A stretch of 64,000 nt of DNA from Teredinibacter haidensis (lineage in GTDB: Bacteria > Pseudomonadota > Gammaproteobacteria > Pseudomonadales > Cellvibrionaceae), in contig NZ_CP060084.1 of the NCBI RefSeq assembly GCF_014211975.1, positions 2,108,001 to 2,172,000 on the forward strand, read 5' to 3'. The position numbers and the translations under genes were made by a program. This document shows, one piece after another, positions 7,436 to 17,089 of the stretch. The notes under the pieces were generated by a model. The model was not told the DNA's origin, ran no database searches, and saw only the letters and a program-made list of their open reading frames with translations. The stretch's first letter is position 1; the number at the start of each line of letters is the position of its first letter.

Positions 7436-7650
7436 TGTTACTTCTCCAATATTGGGCTTTCGCCCCTGGGTTTTACTTTAGAGCCAACTAGGCAGCTAAA
7501 AAGCCTGAGGGCTCGTTTAGAGTGAATTCGAGAACTCACTCTGTTATCACTGCTTTCGCTATTGCAAAAACAGTAGATTCTTTGTCGCCGGAGCGCTTCA
7601 CATACATCTAGAAGCCGCCACCGGCGACGCTTCACTCAAGAAAACGGAAG
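7436..7650 (-). promoter_or_regulatory. infC-rpmI leader with hairpin 7584-7628
   Basis: A 215-nt spacer separates infC from rpmI. It contains an inverted repeat, GTCGCCGG at 7584-7591 and CCGGCGAC at 7621-7628. In E. coli the infC-rpmI region folds into the L20 translational operator. This spacer is in the same place and could do the same job, but the pseudoknot itself is not demonstrated here. Confidence 0.4.
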
Positions 7651-8193
7651 TTATTTCCGCTTTCTTGGTGCTAAAACCATTATCAGCTGTCGGCCTTCCA
7701 TTTTGGGGTACTGCTCGACGGTTGCCATCTCTTCCAGATCGACTTCGATGCGTTTCATCATCTCCATACCCAGTTCCTGGTGAGCCATTTCACGACCGCG
7801 ATAACGCAAGGAAACCTTAGCTTTGTCGCCGTTTTCAATAAATCGCATCAAATTACGCAATTTAACGTTGTAATCGCCCTCTTCTGTTCCAGGACGAAAC
7901 TTCATTTCTTTCACTTGCTGCTGTTTTTGCTTCTTTTTGGCAGCGGCTTTCTGTTTTTTGATCTCAAAGAGATGTTTGCCATAGTCCATGATTTTGCAGA
8001 CTATTGGTTCCGCATCCGGCGCTATTTCCACCAAATCCAAACTGGCGGCTTGCGCTGAGCTCAGTGCCTCAGAAATTGATACGATACCTACTTGTTGTCC
8101 ATCTGCGCCGATAAGACGTACTTCTTTTGCTTCGATTTGTTCGTTAATCGTTGCTTTTTTTGAACGCCCTTTGGCATTATCACGATTATTAAT
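7651..8193 (-). CDS. infC: translation initiation factor IF-3 with AUU start
   Basis: A 180-residue IF-3, the same length as E. coli IF-3. The N-terminal domain shows INEQIEAKEVRLIGADGQQV and LDLVEIAPDAEPIVCKIMDY. A lysine-rich linker (KKQKAAAKKKQKQQ) leads to the C-terminal domain with KEMKFRPGTEEGDYNVKLRN and ending LAPRKRK. No ATG fits the true N-terminus: the first in-frame Met lies 51 codons in. I place the start at ATT (8191-8193), about 10 nt after an AGGAGAG ribosome-binding site. A rare AUU start is the known basis of IF-3 autoregulation. It follows thrS by 61 nt. Confidence 0.95.
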   Translation of the reverse strand: MNNRDNAKGRSKKATINEQIEAKEVRLIGADGQQVGIVSISEALSSAQAASLDLVEIAPDAEPIVCKIMDYGKHLFEIKKQKAAAKKKQKQQQVKEMKFRPGTEEGDYNVKLRNLMRFIENGDKAKVSLRYRGREMAHQELGMEMMKRIEVDLEEMATVEQYPKMEGRQLIMVLAPRKRK

Positions 8194-8254
8194 GGCCGAT
8201 CTCTCCTCTTCTAATTAAAAGATATCCAAGTTCCAGTAACTTCTGCGGCGTAAA

Positions 8255-10168
8255 CTACGCCCTACCACGCTTGGAGACTTGGTCTTCCAAGAGTGTAGCA
8301 AAGTCATCTATGGAGTGTGTCCCCAAGTCTTTACCTTCGCGTGTTCTTACTGCGAGGGTACCGTTTTCAACTTCCTGGTCACCAACGACCAGTAGATAGG
8401 GAACCTTCTGGATGGTGTGCTCGCGGATTTTAAAGCCGATCTTCTCATTTCTCAAGTCAGAAAACACCCGGAAGCCTTTGTTTTGTAGGGTTTTCTCAAC
8501 TTTTTGCGAATATTCTGCCTGATTGTCGGTAATATTGAGAACTACAGCCTGCTCTGGCGCCAACCAAACGGGAAACGCGCCCTCGTAGTTTTCAATCAAA
8601 ATCCCGATAAAACGCTCGAAAGAACCCAGAATTGCGCGGTGCAGCATAACCGGCACCTGACGCGAACCATCTTCCGCTACATACTGGGCATCTAAACGGC
8701 CCGGCATAGAGAAATCTACCTGAATCGTGCCACACTGCCAAACTCGGCCAATGCAGTCTTTCAGGGAGAATTCAATTTTCGGCCCATAGAACGCACCTTC
8801 TCCGGGCAGCAACTCATACGCCAGACCTTTGGCGTCCAACGCGTCTTCAAGTGCTTTTTCTGCCTTATCCCAACCCTCGTCACTACCCACACGTTGCTCT
8901 GGGCGGGTAGAGAGACGAATAATCACTTCGTTAAAACCGAAATCTTTATAAACCGCATATAAAAGATCGGTAAAGGTGGAGACCTCGTCCTGAATGGCTT
9001 CTTCAGTACAGAAAATATGTGCATCGTCCTGAACAAAGGCGCGTACACGCATAATGCCTTGCAGGGTACCCGAGGCCTCGTTGCGATGACAGGAACCAAA
9101 CTCAGCTAGGCGCAAAGGCAAATCGCGGTGGCTTTTCAAGCCCTGGTTAAACACTTGAATATGGCAGGGGCAGTTCATAGGCTTTACGGCATAGTCGCGA
9201 GATTCCGATTCAACCGTAAACATATCGTCGCGAAACTTGTCCCAGTGGCCAGATTTTTCCCACAGGGAGCGATCAACCACCAGTGGTGTTTTGATCTCCT
9301 GATAACCATTTTCACGCTGCACCTGACGCATGTACTTTTCGATTTCGGTGTACACCGTCCAGCCTTTGGGGTGCCAGAACACCATGCCGGGAGCTTCTTC
9401 CTGAATATGGAACAGGTCGAATTTCTTGCCCAGCTTGCGGTGGTCGCGCTTTTCGGCCTCTTCCAGGCGATGCAAATAGGCTTTTAGCTCTTTTTTGCTC
9501 GACCAGGCGGTACCGTATATACGCTGGAGCATTTCATTATTGGAATCGCCCCGCCAGTAGGCACCCGCAACTTTCATTAATTTGAAATACTTGAGCTTGC
9601 CAGTAGAAGGCACGTGCGGGCCGCGACACAGATCTTCAAAGTCACCCTGTTTGTACAACGACAGATCTTCGTTGGCAGGAATGCTTTCGATAATTTCGGC
9701 CTTGTACTCTTCACCGATACTGCGGAAGAAATTTACCGCCTCATCGCGCGGTAATACCCGGCGCGAGACGGGAAGATCGGCTTTCGACAGATCGGCCATT
9801 TTCTTTTCAATGGCTTCCAGATCTTCCGGCGTAAATGCGCGGGAATAGGCAAAATCGTAGTAAAAGCCGTTTTCTATGACTGGCCCAATGGTCACCTGAG
9901 CGTCGGGAAACAATGCTTTTACCGCCTGCGCCAGCAAATGTGCCGTAGAGTGGCGGATCACTTCCAAGCCTTCGGGTGATTTTTCCGTCACAATCGCCAG
10001 TGAAGCGTCGGCACTAATTGTGTATGCGGCATCAACCTCTTTGCCATCAACCAGGCCAGCCAGTGTGGCTTTTGCCAAACCAGGGCCGATATCGGCGGCA
10101 ACATCCAGCACAGAGACAGCTTGCGGGAATTCGCGTTTTGAACCATCGGGAAGCGTAATAACAGGCAT
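8255..10168 (-). CDS. thrS: threonyl-tRNA synthetase
   Basis: A 637-residue class II synthetase. Order: TGS domain at about 1-62; editing domain at about 63-225 with HSTAHLLAQAVKALFPDAQ and the CRGPHVPSTGKLKYFKL segment; catalytic core at about 240-530; anticodon-binding domain at about 535-637. The zinc ligands are present: Cys in MNCPCHIQVF, His in QDDAHIFC and His in VPVMLHRAILGS. Motif 2 is RNEASGTLQGIMRVRAF. The ATG at 10168 has a GAGGA ribosome-binding site. It is first in the thrS-infC-rpmI-rplT-pheST-ihfA block. Confidence 0.98.
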   Translation of the reverse strand: MPVITLPDGSKREFPQAVSVLDVAADIGPGLAKATLAGLVDGKEVDAAYTISADASLAIVTEKSPEGLEVIRHSTAHLLAQAVKALFPDAQVTIGPVIENGFYYDFAYSRAFTPEDLEAIEKKMADLSKADLPVSRRVLPRDEAVNFFRSIGEEYKAEIIESIPANEDLSLYKQGDFEDLCRGPHVPSTGKLKYFKLMKVAGAYWRGDSNNEMLQRIYGTAWSSKKELKAYLHRLEEAEKRDHRKLGKKFDLFHIQEEAPGMVFWHPKGWTVYTEIEKYMRQVQRENGYQEIKTPLVVDRSLWEKSGHWDKFRDDMFTVESESRDYAVKPMNCPCHIQVFNQGLKSHRDLPLRLAEFGSCHRNEASGTLQGIMRVRAFVQDDAHIFCTEEAIQDEVSTFTDLLYAVYKDFGFNEVIIRLSTRPEQRVGSDEGWDKAEKALEDALDAKGLAYELLPGEGAFYGPKIEFSLKDCIGRVWQCGTIQVDFSMPGRLDAQYVAEDGSRQVPVMLHRAILGSFERFIGILIENYEGAFPVWLAPEQAVVLNITDNQAEYSQKVEKTLQNKGFRVFSDLRNEKIGFKIREHTIQKVPYLLVVGDQEVENGTLAVRTREGKDLGTHSIDDFATLLEDQVSKRGRA

Positions 10169-10252
10169 GTTCAGTCCTCAGTGGTGACCCCTACCAAAGG
10201 CCACGTGATTATTTGTAGCAATGGGGTATTGCCAAAGAGAATAAGGCGCAAG

Positions 10253-10281
10253 ATTATATAGATGTATGATTCGTTGCGCCA
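10253..10281 (-). promoter_or_regulatory. candidate promoter of thrS
   Basis: A perfect TATAAT (10253-10258 on the complement) lies about 85 nt before the thrS start. The hexamer 17 nt upstream is a poor -35 (TGGCGC). It overlaps the region just after the rmlB stop, which fits thrS starting a separate transcript. Confidence 0.4.
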
Positions 10282-10290
10282 CAGGACGAT

Positions 10291-11304
10291 TCACCGAGCC
10301 GCGAGAAAGGAAAGAACCGTTTTTCTCAAGCCCTCCCGCAACAGCGTTTGGGGCAACCAGCCCAGAGATTTCACTTTGCTGGCATCGCTCGCATAGCAGC
10401 GATCGTGACCAGGCCTATCGGTAACAAGCCTTATTAATTCGGCATAGCTTTTTAACTTGGCGCTTGGTGAAAGCTCGTCCAAAAGCAGGCAGAGGGTTTC
10501 AACCAGATGCTTATTGCTGACCAAAGTCTCTGCGCTGATCAGAAAAAAATCGTCTGGCTGCCCCTTCTCGGCTATCAATTCTATTGCGGCGACATGGTCT
10601 TCCACGTATAGCCAGTCACGCTGCTGCTGACCATCGCCGTACAAGCCAATGGGCTGCCCTGCCAACGCCCGCTCTATCACCATAGGGATCAGTTTTTCTG
10701 AATGCTGGTGCGCGCCGAAGTTATTAGAGGACGTCGAAATCAATACCGGCAAGCCATAGGTGCGGTGCCAGGCTCGCACCAAATGATCGGCGGCGGCCTT
10801 AGAGGCTGAATAGGGAGAGCTGGGGCGGTAAGCCGATTCTGCCGTGGCTACGCTACCGGAATCGTTAAAATCGCCAAACACTTCATCCGTTGAGATCTGA
10901 TAAAAACGGAACTGGTTTCTCTGTTCTTCCGCCAGCCCTTGCCAGTAATTACGGCTGGCCTCAAGCAATACTTGAACACCAAGAACATTGGTAGCGATCG
11001 TTTGCTCACTGCTTTGAATGCTGTTATCCACATGCGACTCTGCCGCAAGGTTAATCACAATATGGGGCTGAAAGTGATGTAAAGCCTGTGCCACTGCAGC
11101 GGAGTCCGCGATATCGGCCTGAACAAACTGGTAGCAATCGCCGCCATTCAATCCCGCCAAACGACTCAAATCCGATGCATACGTGAGCTTATCGATATTG
11201 CACACGGTGTTGCCTGAATTCAGCAGCAACCGTTTAATAAGGTGACTGCCGATAAAACCTGCTCCACCGGTAACGAGATACCGCCTACCACTTTTCAATT
11301 CCAC
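10291..11304 (-). CDS. rmlB: dTDP-glucose 4,6-dehydratase
   Basis: A 337-residue extended short-chain dehydrogenase. The NAD-binding loop is VTGGAGFIGSHL at about residues 10-21. The catalytic residues expected for RmlB are present: Asp-Glu in ISTDEVFGDF and the Tyr-x-x-x-Lys pair in SPYSASKAAADH. The family signatures RDWLYVEDHVAAI and DRPGHDRCYA follow. It would convert dTDP-glucose to the 4-keto-6-deoxy sugar, the branch point for dTDP-rhamnose and other deoxysugars. The start is GTG (11302-11304). It is divergent from the Wzi-like gene and no rmlA, C or D gene is next to it, so partners must be elsewhere. C in place of the usual R in DRPGHDR-R-YA is minor. Confidence 0.85.
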   Translation of the reverse strand: MELKSGRRYLVTGGAGFIGSHLIKRLLLNSGNTVCNIDKLTYASDLSRLAGLNGGDCYQFVQADIADSAAVAQALHHFQPHIVINLAAESHVDNSIQSSEQTIATNVLGVQVLLEASRNYWQGLAEEQRNQFRFYQISTDEVFGDFNDSGSVATAESAYRPSSPYSASKAAADHLVRAWHRTYGLPVLISTSSNNFGAHQHSEKLIPMVIERALAGQPIGLYGDGQQQRDWLYVEDHVAAIELIAEKGQPDDFFLISAETLVSNKHLVETLCLLLDELSPSAKLKSYAELIRLVTDRPGHDRCYASDASKVKSLGWLPQTLLREGLRKTVLSFLAAR

Positions 11305-11443
11305 ATCGACTCAACTCACGCAACCCCAAAAGAATGTGATTTTACATGAGTTTACTCGATGGGCATTGACTGGAGAATAAAAGGCCTTAACATGCAGCGT
11401 CTTCAGGACTCTTCCGCGTTCCTGTACAAATCTCTGGGGATAA

Positions 11444-12862
11444 ATGGACAGATCACATTCTATGGGCTCATCGCATAAAGCCTGCTTGTCAGTAATTATG
11501 GTCGTTACGCTCGCATTCATCCCTCATTTCGCCTCTTCTGAACCCTGGGTTTCCACCGGCGATGAACGCACCCGCCACCACTTACATATTCTTGCCGATT
11601 CGGGAAAGCTCAATATTCCAGTTACCACCTGGCCCGTTATGTGGAGTGGTATTAAGCTCGGCCTAGAAGAAATGAAGGTAGAAGAGCTAAACGAAACCGA
11701 GCTTTGGTCTTACCGCTACCTGCAGCACACCCTTAAGCGCGCCATGCGAAGCTCGGAAACCGTCATAAAATTGCGCGGCAGTGAAAACCGCAGCACGGCG
11801 TTGAATAATTTCCACTCGGATTTTCGCGAAGGATCGGAAGCCCTTATCGCCAGCAGCTACACGGGCAATCGCTTCACCCTGAAAGTTCAACACAGCTATG
11901 CCGATAACCCCCTCTCGGGCAGCACCAGTCGTTACGACGGATCTTATATAGCGGCAACCTGGGGCAACTGGGTGCTGGGGGCTGGCGCCATCGATCGCTG
12001 GTGGGGGCCGGGCTGGCAGGGCAGTATGATTCTAGGCAATAACGCGCGCCCCTCACCGGGACTATTTATACATAGAAAAGATACCGGCTCCCACGGTAGC
12101 GGAAACAGCTGGCTGGGCAGTTGGGATATAAACCTATTCGCCAATGATTTAAATGATGAGCGCTATATAGATGATGCAAGACTATTTGGCGGCAGAGCCA
12201 CGCTAAAACCCACCACGTTTCTGGAGCTCGGTATAAGCCGTACTCGAATCAGCGGTGGTAAATCCGAGCTGGACGATAAGCCAAAGAACACCATGAGTGC
12301 ATTCGACTGGCGGCTGGGGCACACACTCTTCAATTTGCAGGCGGCGCTATATTCACAAAAGGCAACCCGCGAGACCAACAACAACGCAAAAAATGAGAAA
12401 GCCGAGCTGTACGGTGTTGAAGCAGGCATGCTGTTATTCGGTGTTAATAGCCGCTTCGCTCTGGAACGCCAGAATACGCGCAACGGTGAAAGATCCATAT
12501 TCGATCACGACTTTTATCGAACAGGCTACCGCTATTACGACCGGCCTCTGGCCACCTCTATCGATACCAACTCATACTCCAACGCCCTGCTCGGCGACCA
12601 CTACCTAAGCTCTGGCCAGCAAATAAGCTGGCGACTAGGCAACGTGCAACTAAACAACGATAATATCGCCTTCGAGGCCCCCGGCGGCCATATCTACGGC
12701 GCTGGCGAAAAGCACATCGATTTTGCAGAGCTAGTATTTAAAACACCTCTTGCAACTTACCTGCAATTGGAACTAGGGGCTCAGTATTTGAGTAAACCCC
12801 TGAACTTTTTAGAAGAAAATATTTCCAGCGGCGGATACCTGCAGCTGAATATTGAATTTTAG
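11444..12862 (+). CDS. capsule assembly protein, Wzi family
   Basis: A 472-residue predicted outer-membrane beta barrel. Residues about 1-32 form a signal peptide (hydrophobic CLSVIMVVTLAFIPHFASSE). The mature part has the Wzi features: an N-terminal helical stretch (HLHILADSGKLNIPVTTWPV), the central GAGAIDRWWGPGWQGSMILG segment, and alternating barrel strands ending in a terminal Phe (YLQLNIEF), the BAM recognition end. Wzi anchors capsule or exopolysaccharide at the cell surface. A CTGGGGATA ribosome-binding site precedes ATG 11444. The Wza-like gene follows 53 nt later, so the two form an export operon. Confidence 0.85.
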   Translation: MDRSHSMGSSHKACLSVIMVVTLAFIPHFASSEPWVSTGDERTRHHLHILADSGKLNIPVTTWPVMWSGIKLGLEEMKVEELNETELWSYRYLQHTLKRAMRSSETVIKLRGSENRSTALNNFHSDFREGSEALIASSYTGNRFTLKVQHSYADNPLSGSTSRYDGSYIAATWGNWVLGAGAIDRWWGPGWQGSMILGNNARPSPGLFIHRKDTGSHGSGNSWLGSWDINLFANDLNDERYIDDARLFGGRATLKPTTFLELGISRTRISGGKSELDDKPKNTMSAFDWRLGHTLFNLQAALYSQKATRETNNNAKNEKAELYGVEAGMLLFGVNSRFALERQNTRNGERSIFDHDFYRTGYRYYDRPLATSIDTNSYSNALLGDHYLSSGQQISWRLGNVQLNNDNIAFEAPGGHIYGAGEKHIDFAELVFKTPLATYLQLELGAQYLSKPLNFLEENISSGGYLQLNIEF

Positions 12863-12915
12863 ATTTACAAAAACAGTTACAAACCAACCAAAACCAGGAA
12901 TTAACAGCGCTTCTT

Positions 12916-15429
12916 ATGAATATTCGATCGTTTTATCGCGCAAGCTTACGCAGCCTGATGGCACTGACCTGCTCTACACTGATGCTGGCCGTTGCTGCAC
13001 CAAGCTACTCTCAAACACCATCACCCGCGCAAATTGAACAGTTCAAGCGTATGTCTCCGGCCCAACAAGAAGCTCTGGCCCGCTCAATGGGTATTAATTT
13101 AAGCGATTACACGGGCTTGCTGGGCAACAGCAGCGACACCGCAGCGACACCTGAGCAAGATGAAGTTTCGGGAAACCGCAGACAAATCGATGCCGATAAA
13201 TCTGAACTGGAAATTACAGCACGCGAAGCGGTAGACGATTTAAGCCTGGAAGAAGACAAAGAAACCGATTCACTAAAAGAAAACCTGGAACTTTTTGGCT
13301 ACGACATTTTTCAATTCGGTGCCGATAGCTTTACACCGGCATCGAACATTCCCATTCCCGCCAACTACGTAATGGGCCCCGGCGACTCACTGATTATTCA
13401 ACTGTACGGAAAAGAAAATTCTACCCACAATCTAACGCTCGATAGAGATGGACAGGTGATGTTCCCCAATATCGGCCCCATAGCGCTGGCTGGCATGAGC
13501 TTCTCTCGCGTTAGCGAAAAAATTGATGAAATTGTCAGCCAGCAAATGATCGGGGTGAAAAGCTCAGTGTCCATGGGCACCTTGCGCACCGTTCGCATTT
13601 TTGTATTGGGTGATGTGAACATACCCGGCTCCTATGTGGTTGGCTCCTTGTCGACAATGACAAACGCCATATTTGCCTCTGGCGGCATTACCAAAATCGG
13701 CTCCCTGCGCAATATTCAGCTAAAGCGCCAAGGTAAAGTGATAACAACACTGGATCTCTACGACCTATTACTGAAAGGCGATACGCGAAACGATTCGCGC
13801 TTGCTTCCTGGCGATGTGATTTTTGTGCCCCCCATCGGCAAAACAGCCGGTGTCGCCGGAGATGTAAAACGCCCCGCTATTTACGAGCTGCGCAACGAAA
13901 AGAATGTTGAAGAGGTGATAAAACTCGCCGGAGGATTACTGCCCACGGCCTACGTTCCCGCATCCAGAATTGAACGCATTCTCACCGAGAGCGGTGAAAA
14001 AACCCTGGTCAACCTGGACCTTTCCACCACCAACGGCAAACGCTTTAAAGTAAAAGATGCCGATGTCATTCAGATATTCTCTACACTCGACACCATGCGC
14101 GATATCGTCAAACTGGATGGCCACGTAAAACGCCCCGGTGGTTTCGCCTGGCGCGCCGATATACGCTTTACCGACATTGTCACCAACGTAGATGACCTGC
14201 TAGCCAACCCGGATATTGATGTCGCCGTTATCCAGCGAGAGCACAAGCAAACACGTAAAATAGATATCCTTACCTTCTCCCCTCGTTTAGCTTTTGCAAA
14301 CCCCAATAGCGAAAACAATCCTTTGCTGGAATCCAGAGATACCATCACACTATTTAACTACGAATCAGATCGAAGCGGCTTACTAACCGATATTATTCAA
14401 CGTTTAGCAACCCAAGCGAGTATTTTTGAACGCGCCCAGATTATTAGCATTACCGGTAGTGTACGTTTCCCTGGCACCTACCCGCTCGCACGCAATATGG
14501 ATATGCAGGATGCGATCTTTTTTGCTGGCGGGCTAACGGAAAGCGCAATGGGCACTTCCGGCGAAATTACCCGCTACGACCTAAACGAAGAACGCTCGAC
14601 AATTGTGATGCATATCGATCTGGATATGCAGATCGATAACCCGGTACTGCAGGCCGGCGACACCTTGCGCCTAAAACAAATTCCACTCTGGCAACAAAAA
14701 GAATCCATCACACTTGAGGGCGAAGTGGTACACCCCGGCAGCTACTCCATTCTCCCCGGCGAAACACTGATGGACGTTTTACACAGAGCCGGAGGCCTAA
14801 CGCCGCACGCCTACCCGGAAGGCGCTATTTTTTCCCGTATGGAGTTACGCAAGCTGGAACAAGAACGGCTGGAAGACCTGAAAGATGTTATCGCCGCGGA
14901 TATTGCCGCCTCGAACATTCAGGAAAGCAGCATTAAAAAGAAAGTTGTAGATGCAGAAGACACTGACCAGATTCTAGAAAACATTGACCGTATTGAAGCC
15001 GTTGGCCGTATGGTTATCGACCTGCCTGCCATTATTAAAACACCTGCAACGCTCGATTTTCAGCTGGAAGGTGGCGATATGCTGAGGGTACCCCGCTTTA
15101 AACCTTCCGTTACGGTGGTAGGCGAAATACAGTTCCCCACCTCGCATTTTTACGATCAAAAATTATCAGCCACCGATTATATCGATCGCTCTGGCGGCAC
15201 CAAACCAAACGCCGATAAAAAGCGTATTTACATTGTTAAAGCGAATGGTCGTGTTTTTCTGCCCACCAAATCTGCCTGGTTCCGCTCCAAGGGCAGACAA
15301 TTGGACCCTGGCGATACGATTGTAGTGCCCATTGATACAGACCGCGTAGACAAGCTGACGGTATGGAGTAGCGTAACCGAAATGATGTATCAGGCGGCGT
15401 TGGGTATAGCGGCGATAGGCAAACTGTAA
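12916..15429 (+). CDS. polysaccharide export protein with several SLBB domains (Wza-like)
   Basis: An 837-residue periplasmic/outer-membrane exporter. Residues about 1-33 are a signal peptide ending AAPSYSQ. A poly-export domain starts near residue 155 (YVMGPGDSLIIQLYGKENST) and is followed by at least four SLBB-type units, each opening with a V-x-G-x-V-x-x-P-G-x-Y pattern (for example LGDVNIPGSYVVGSL, LDGHVKRPGGFAW, ITGSVRFPGTYPLA, LEGEVVHPGSYSILPG). A further copy near residue 735 (VVGEIQFPTSHFY) is divergent. No lipobox cysteine is visible. It is much longer than E. coli Wza (379 aa) and matches the large SLBB proteins of marine gammaproteobacteria. It should form the exit conduit for an exopolysaccharide together with the Wzi-like protein. 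Confidence 0.88.
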   Translation: MNIRSFYRASLRSLMALTCSTLMLAVAAPSYSQTPSPAQIEQFKRMSPAQQEALARSMGINLSDYTGLLGNSSDTAATPEQDEVSGNRRQIDADKSELEITAREAVDDLSLEEDKETDSLKENLELFGYDIFQFGADSFTPASNIPIPANYVMGPGDSLIIQLYGKENSTHNLTLDRDGQVMFPNIGPIALAGMSFSRVSEKIDEIVSQQMIGVKSSVSMGTLRTVRIFVLGDVNIPGSYVVGSLSTMTNAIFASGGITKIGSLRNIQLKRQGKVITTLDLYDLLLKGDTRNDSRLLPGDVIFVPPIGKTAGVAGDVKRPAIYELRNEKNVEEVIKLAGGLLPTAYVPASRIERILTESGEKTLVNLDLSTTNGKRFKVKDADVIQIFSTLDTMRDIVKLDGHVKRPGGFAWRADIRFTDIVTNVDDLLANPDIDVAVIQREHKQTRKIDILTFSPRLAFANPNSENNPLLESRDTITLFNYESDRSGLLTDIIQRLATQASIFERAQIISITGSVRFPGTYPLARNMDMQDAIFFAGGLTESAMGTSGEITRYDLNEERSTIVMHIDLDMQIDNPVLQAGDTLRLKQIPLWQQKESITLEGEVVHPGSYSILPGETLMDVLHRAGGLTPHAYPEGAIFSRMELRKLEQERLEDLKDVIAADIAASNIQESSIKKKVVDAEDTDQILENIDRIEAVGRMVIDLPAIIKTPATLDFQLEGGDMLRVPRFKPSVTVVGEIQFPTSHFYDQKLSATDYIDRSGGTKPNADKKRIYIVKANGRVFLPTKSAWFRSKGRQLDPGDTIVVPIDTDRVDKLTVWSSVTEMMYQAALGIAAIGKL

Positions 15430-15648
15430 GGAACAAGTGCCTCTGGCGCTTGTAGGGCGTTCGTTACCGGAGTTTCTGGACGGGTGGAATCAAAGGCCAA
15501 GCCCGTTCCAATATCAGTACAGGGATGTAGCTTATTGGGGCAATTGCCAAGCCAATGAACCGGTGCCCTTTTTAAGCACTTGCGCTTAAAAATAATTCCT
15601 ATAAAATACGCGCCCTCTTCGGCCAGAACTGTCGTTGAGATGTGTAAC

Positions 15649-15725
<77 letters not shown>

Positions 15726-15770
15726 AACAAACTTTAAGAAAATCAAAGAGTTAAAATTGATTTTTTAGGG

Positions 15771-15799
15771 TTGACACACAAAGAGCACATCAGTAACAT
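15771..15799 (+). promoter_or_regulatory. sigma-70 promoter of tRNA-Asn
   Basis: TTGACA at 15771-15776 and TAACAT at 15794-15799 are separated by 17 bp, close to consensus. It is followed by a G+C-rich discriminator, ACGCGC, as in stringently controlled stable-RNA promoters. The tRNA-Asn gene starts 32 nt later. Confidence 0.75.
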
Positions 15800-15830
15800 A
15801 CGCGCTCTTTCGGGCAATAGCCCACGCCAC

Positions 15831-15906
15831 TCCGCCTTAGCTCAGTTGGTAGAGCAAATGACTGTTAATCATTGGGTCGCTGGTTCGAGCCCAGCAGGCG
15901 GAGCCA
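15831..15906 (+). tRNA. tRNA-Asn (GTT anticodon)
   Basis: A 76-nt cloverleaf starting TCCGCCTTAGCTCAGTTGG and ending in an encoded CCA. The acceptor TCCGCCT pairs with AGGCGGA. The anticodon stem ATGAC/ATCAT-type arm encloses CTGTTAA, giving GTT. The T-arm is GCTGGTTCGAGCCCAGC. Accessory genes and mobile-element remains begin just downstream, so its 3' end could be an integration site, but no second copy of the 3' end was found. Confidence 0.94.
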
Positions 15907-15919
15907 AATAAATCAAAGA

Positions 15920-15944
15920 CTTACAATTTTGTAAGCCTTTTTTA
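15920..15944 (+). terminator. rho-independent terminator after tRNA-Asn
   Basis: CTTACA-ATTT-TGTAAG is a perfect short stem followed by CCTTTTTTAT, 14 nt after the tRNA 3' end. Confidence 0.75.
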
Positions 15945-15945
15945 T

Positions 15946-16602
15946 TTCTCCAGAACGAAAAACTGCAACCGTTGTGCAACCGTTTTTAGCCCGCACCTAA
16001 AAGCCCACCAAAAAACTTGCAGCGCAATATCTACAAACAGGCATTGCAAGACTGAGATGCTTTTTTTAAAAGAAACGCGATACCTGCAATCGGCCCAGCC
16101 CCTTCCCCACACGGAAAGATCTAAACAGGTCAATCTCACCAATATCTCGGTATGACGCTGTTGGGACCGCAATACCAAGCCTATCAATACAGCGACACTA
16201 ATCCTGCATCAGGATTCACTAATATTATGGCTCGGACTAAAAAGCCGTAAGGATCACACTTTTTTTGGCGCAAAAATACATCTTTATCAACGAGCCATTT
16301 CAGCCTAAATATCACCAAAATCTATCGCGACACGCTTGATTGAATTTACAACATTTTATCATCTGCTTTATTGCTATTACCTCCTGTTGCAATCTCTTAA
16401 GAAGCGCCAACAAACACCCTTTAAAACTGTCTTTACTTGCAAGTGACACAACAGCAATAATGGATTAATGTATACAGTACTTGGAGAAGCTTTTTATCGA
16501 GACCAAGGGCGCATACCATAGTGCCTCAAAAGCAATAGATTAATTTTTGAGGCATATAGGCCGATCATCAACAAGTCATACCAAAGGCACAAGAAAGAAC
16601 GT
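15946..16602. other. gene-less stretch at the start of the accessory region
   Basis: I see no credible gene here. Two close direct copies of GCAACCGTT occur near 15966-15985, and a small palindrome, AATCCTG-cat-CAGGATT, lies around 16200. No RNA gene was recognised. It may hold the promoter of the gene at 16603. Confidence 0.5.
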
Positions 16603-17064
16603 ATGCGGTACCTGTATAGAGGAGTAAGCGAGCAACTATATCGGAAATTATCTGGTAAGCTCACTCCAACATTATGCAATGCACTGCTTGCAAATTTCGC
16701 AGCATGTGGAGACCCGCATTCCATATGCGGGTCAGACATGGAATGCGGCGAATCAGACCTAAACACAGTTATTCTGCACCAAGGGGAACAGGCTGGTATA
16801 CCTACATCAGGTATTTCCACCTCTCCTTACCTTCCAAGAGCAAAGTACTATGCTCTTACTGGTGGCAAAACGAACATAGGGTATGTATTTCAGCTTTCCG
16901 TTAAAAAACCACTTAATATTGATGTTACGATTTATCGAGTTAATGATTTAATTCCTCATCCAGCGGCACATGAAGATGATGATCACATATTGGCTGCTAA
17001 TGACTGTGGCCGTATCCCAGAAATCGCTATTGAATCAATTTCATTAGTGACTAACAATACCTGA
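16603..17064 (+). CDS. uncharacterised protein, possibly ADP-ribosyltransferase fold
   Basis: A 153-residue cytoplasmic protein without a signal peptide. It opens RYLYRGVSEQLYRKL and has SGISTSPYLPRAKYYA in the middle. A C-terminal segment reads HEDDDHILAANDCGRIP followed by EIAIESI. An N-terminal Arg in a YRG context, a central STS with a following RA-x-x-YA helix, and late acidic residues are the layout of R-S-E class ADP-ribosyltransferases, which often act as toxins. This is only pattern resemblance; the late catalytic Glu cannot be assigned with certainty. It precedes an L,D-transpeptidase gene by 25 nt. The ribosome-binding site before ATG 16603 is weak. Confidence 0.4.
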   Translation: MRYLYRGVSEQLYRKLSGKLTPTLCNALLANFAACGDPHSICGSDMECGESDLNTVILHQGEQAGIPTSGISTSPYLPRAKYYALTGGKTNIGYVFQLSVKKPLNIDVTIYRVNDLIPHPAAHEDDDHILAANDCGRIPEIAIESISLVTNNT

Positions 17065-17089
17065 TGACAACTAAAACTAATACGCCATC

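Noticed and set aside
15831..15906. tRNA-Asn as the attachment site of an integrated island
   Set aside because: No direct repeat of the tRNA 3' end and no integrase gene were found in 16-24 kb, so only the position suggests it.
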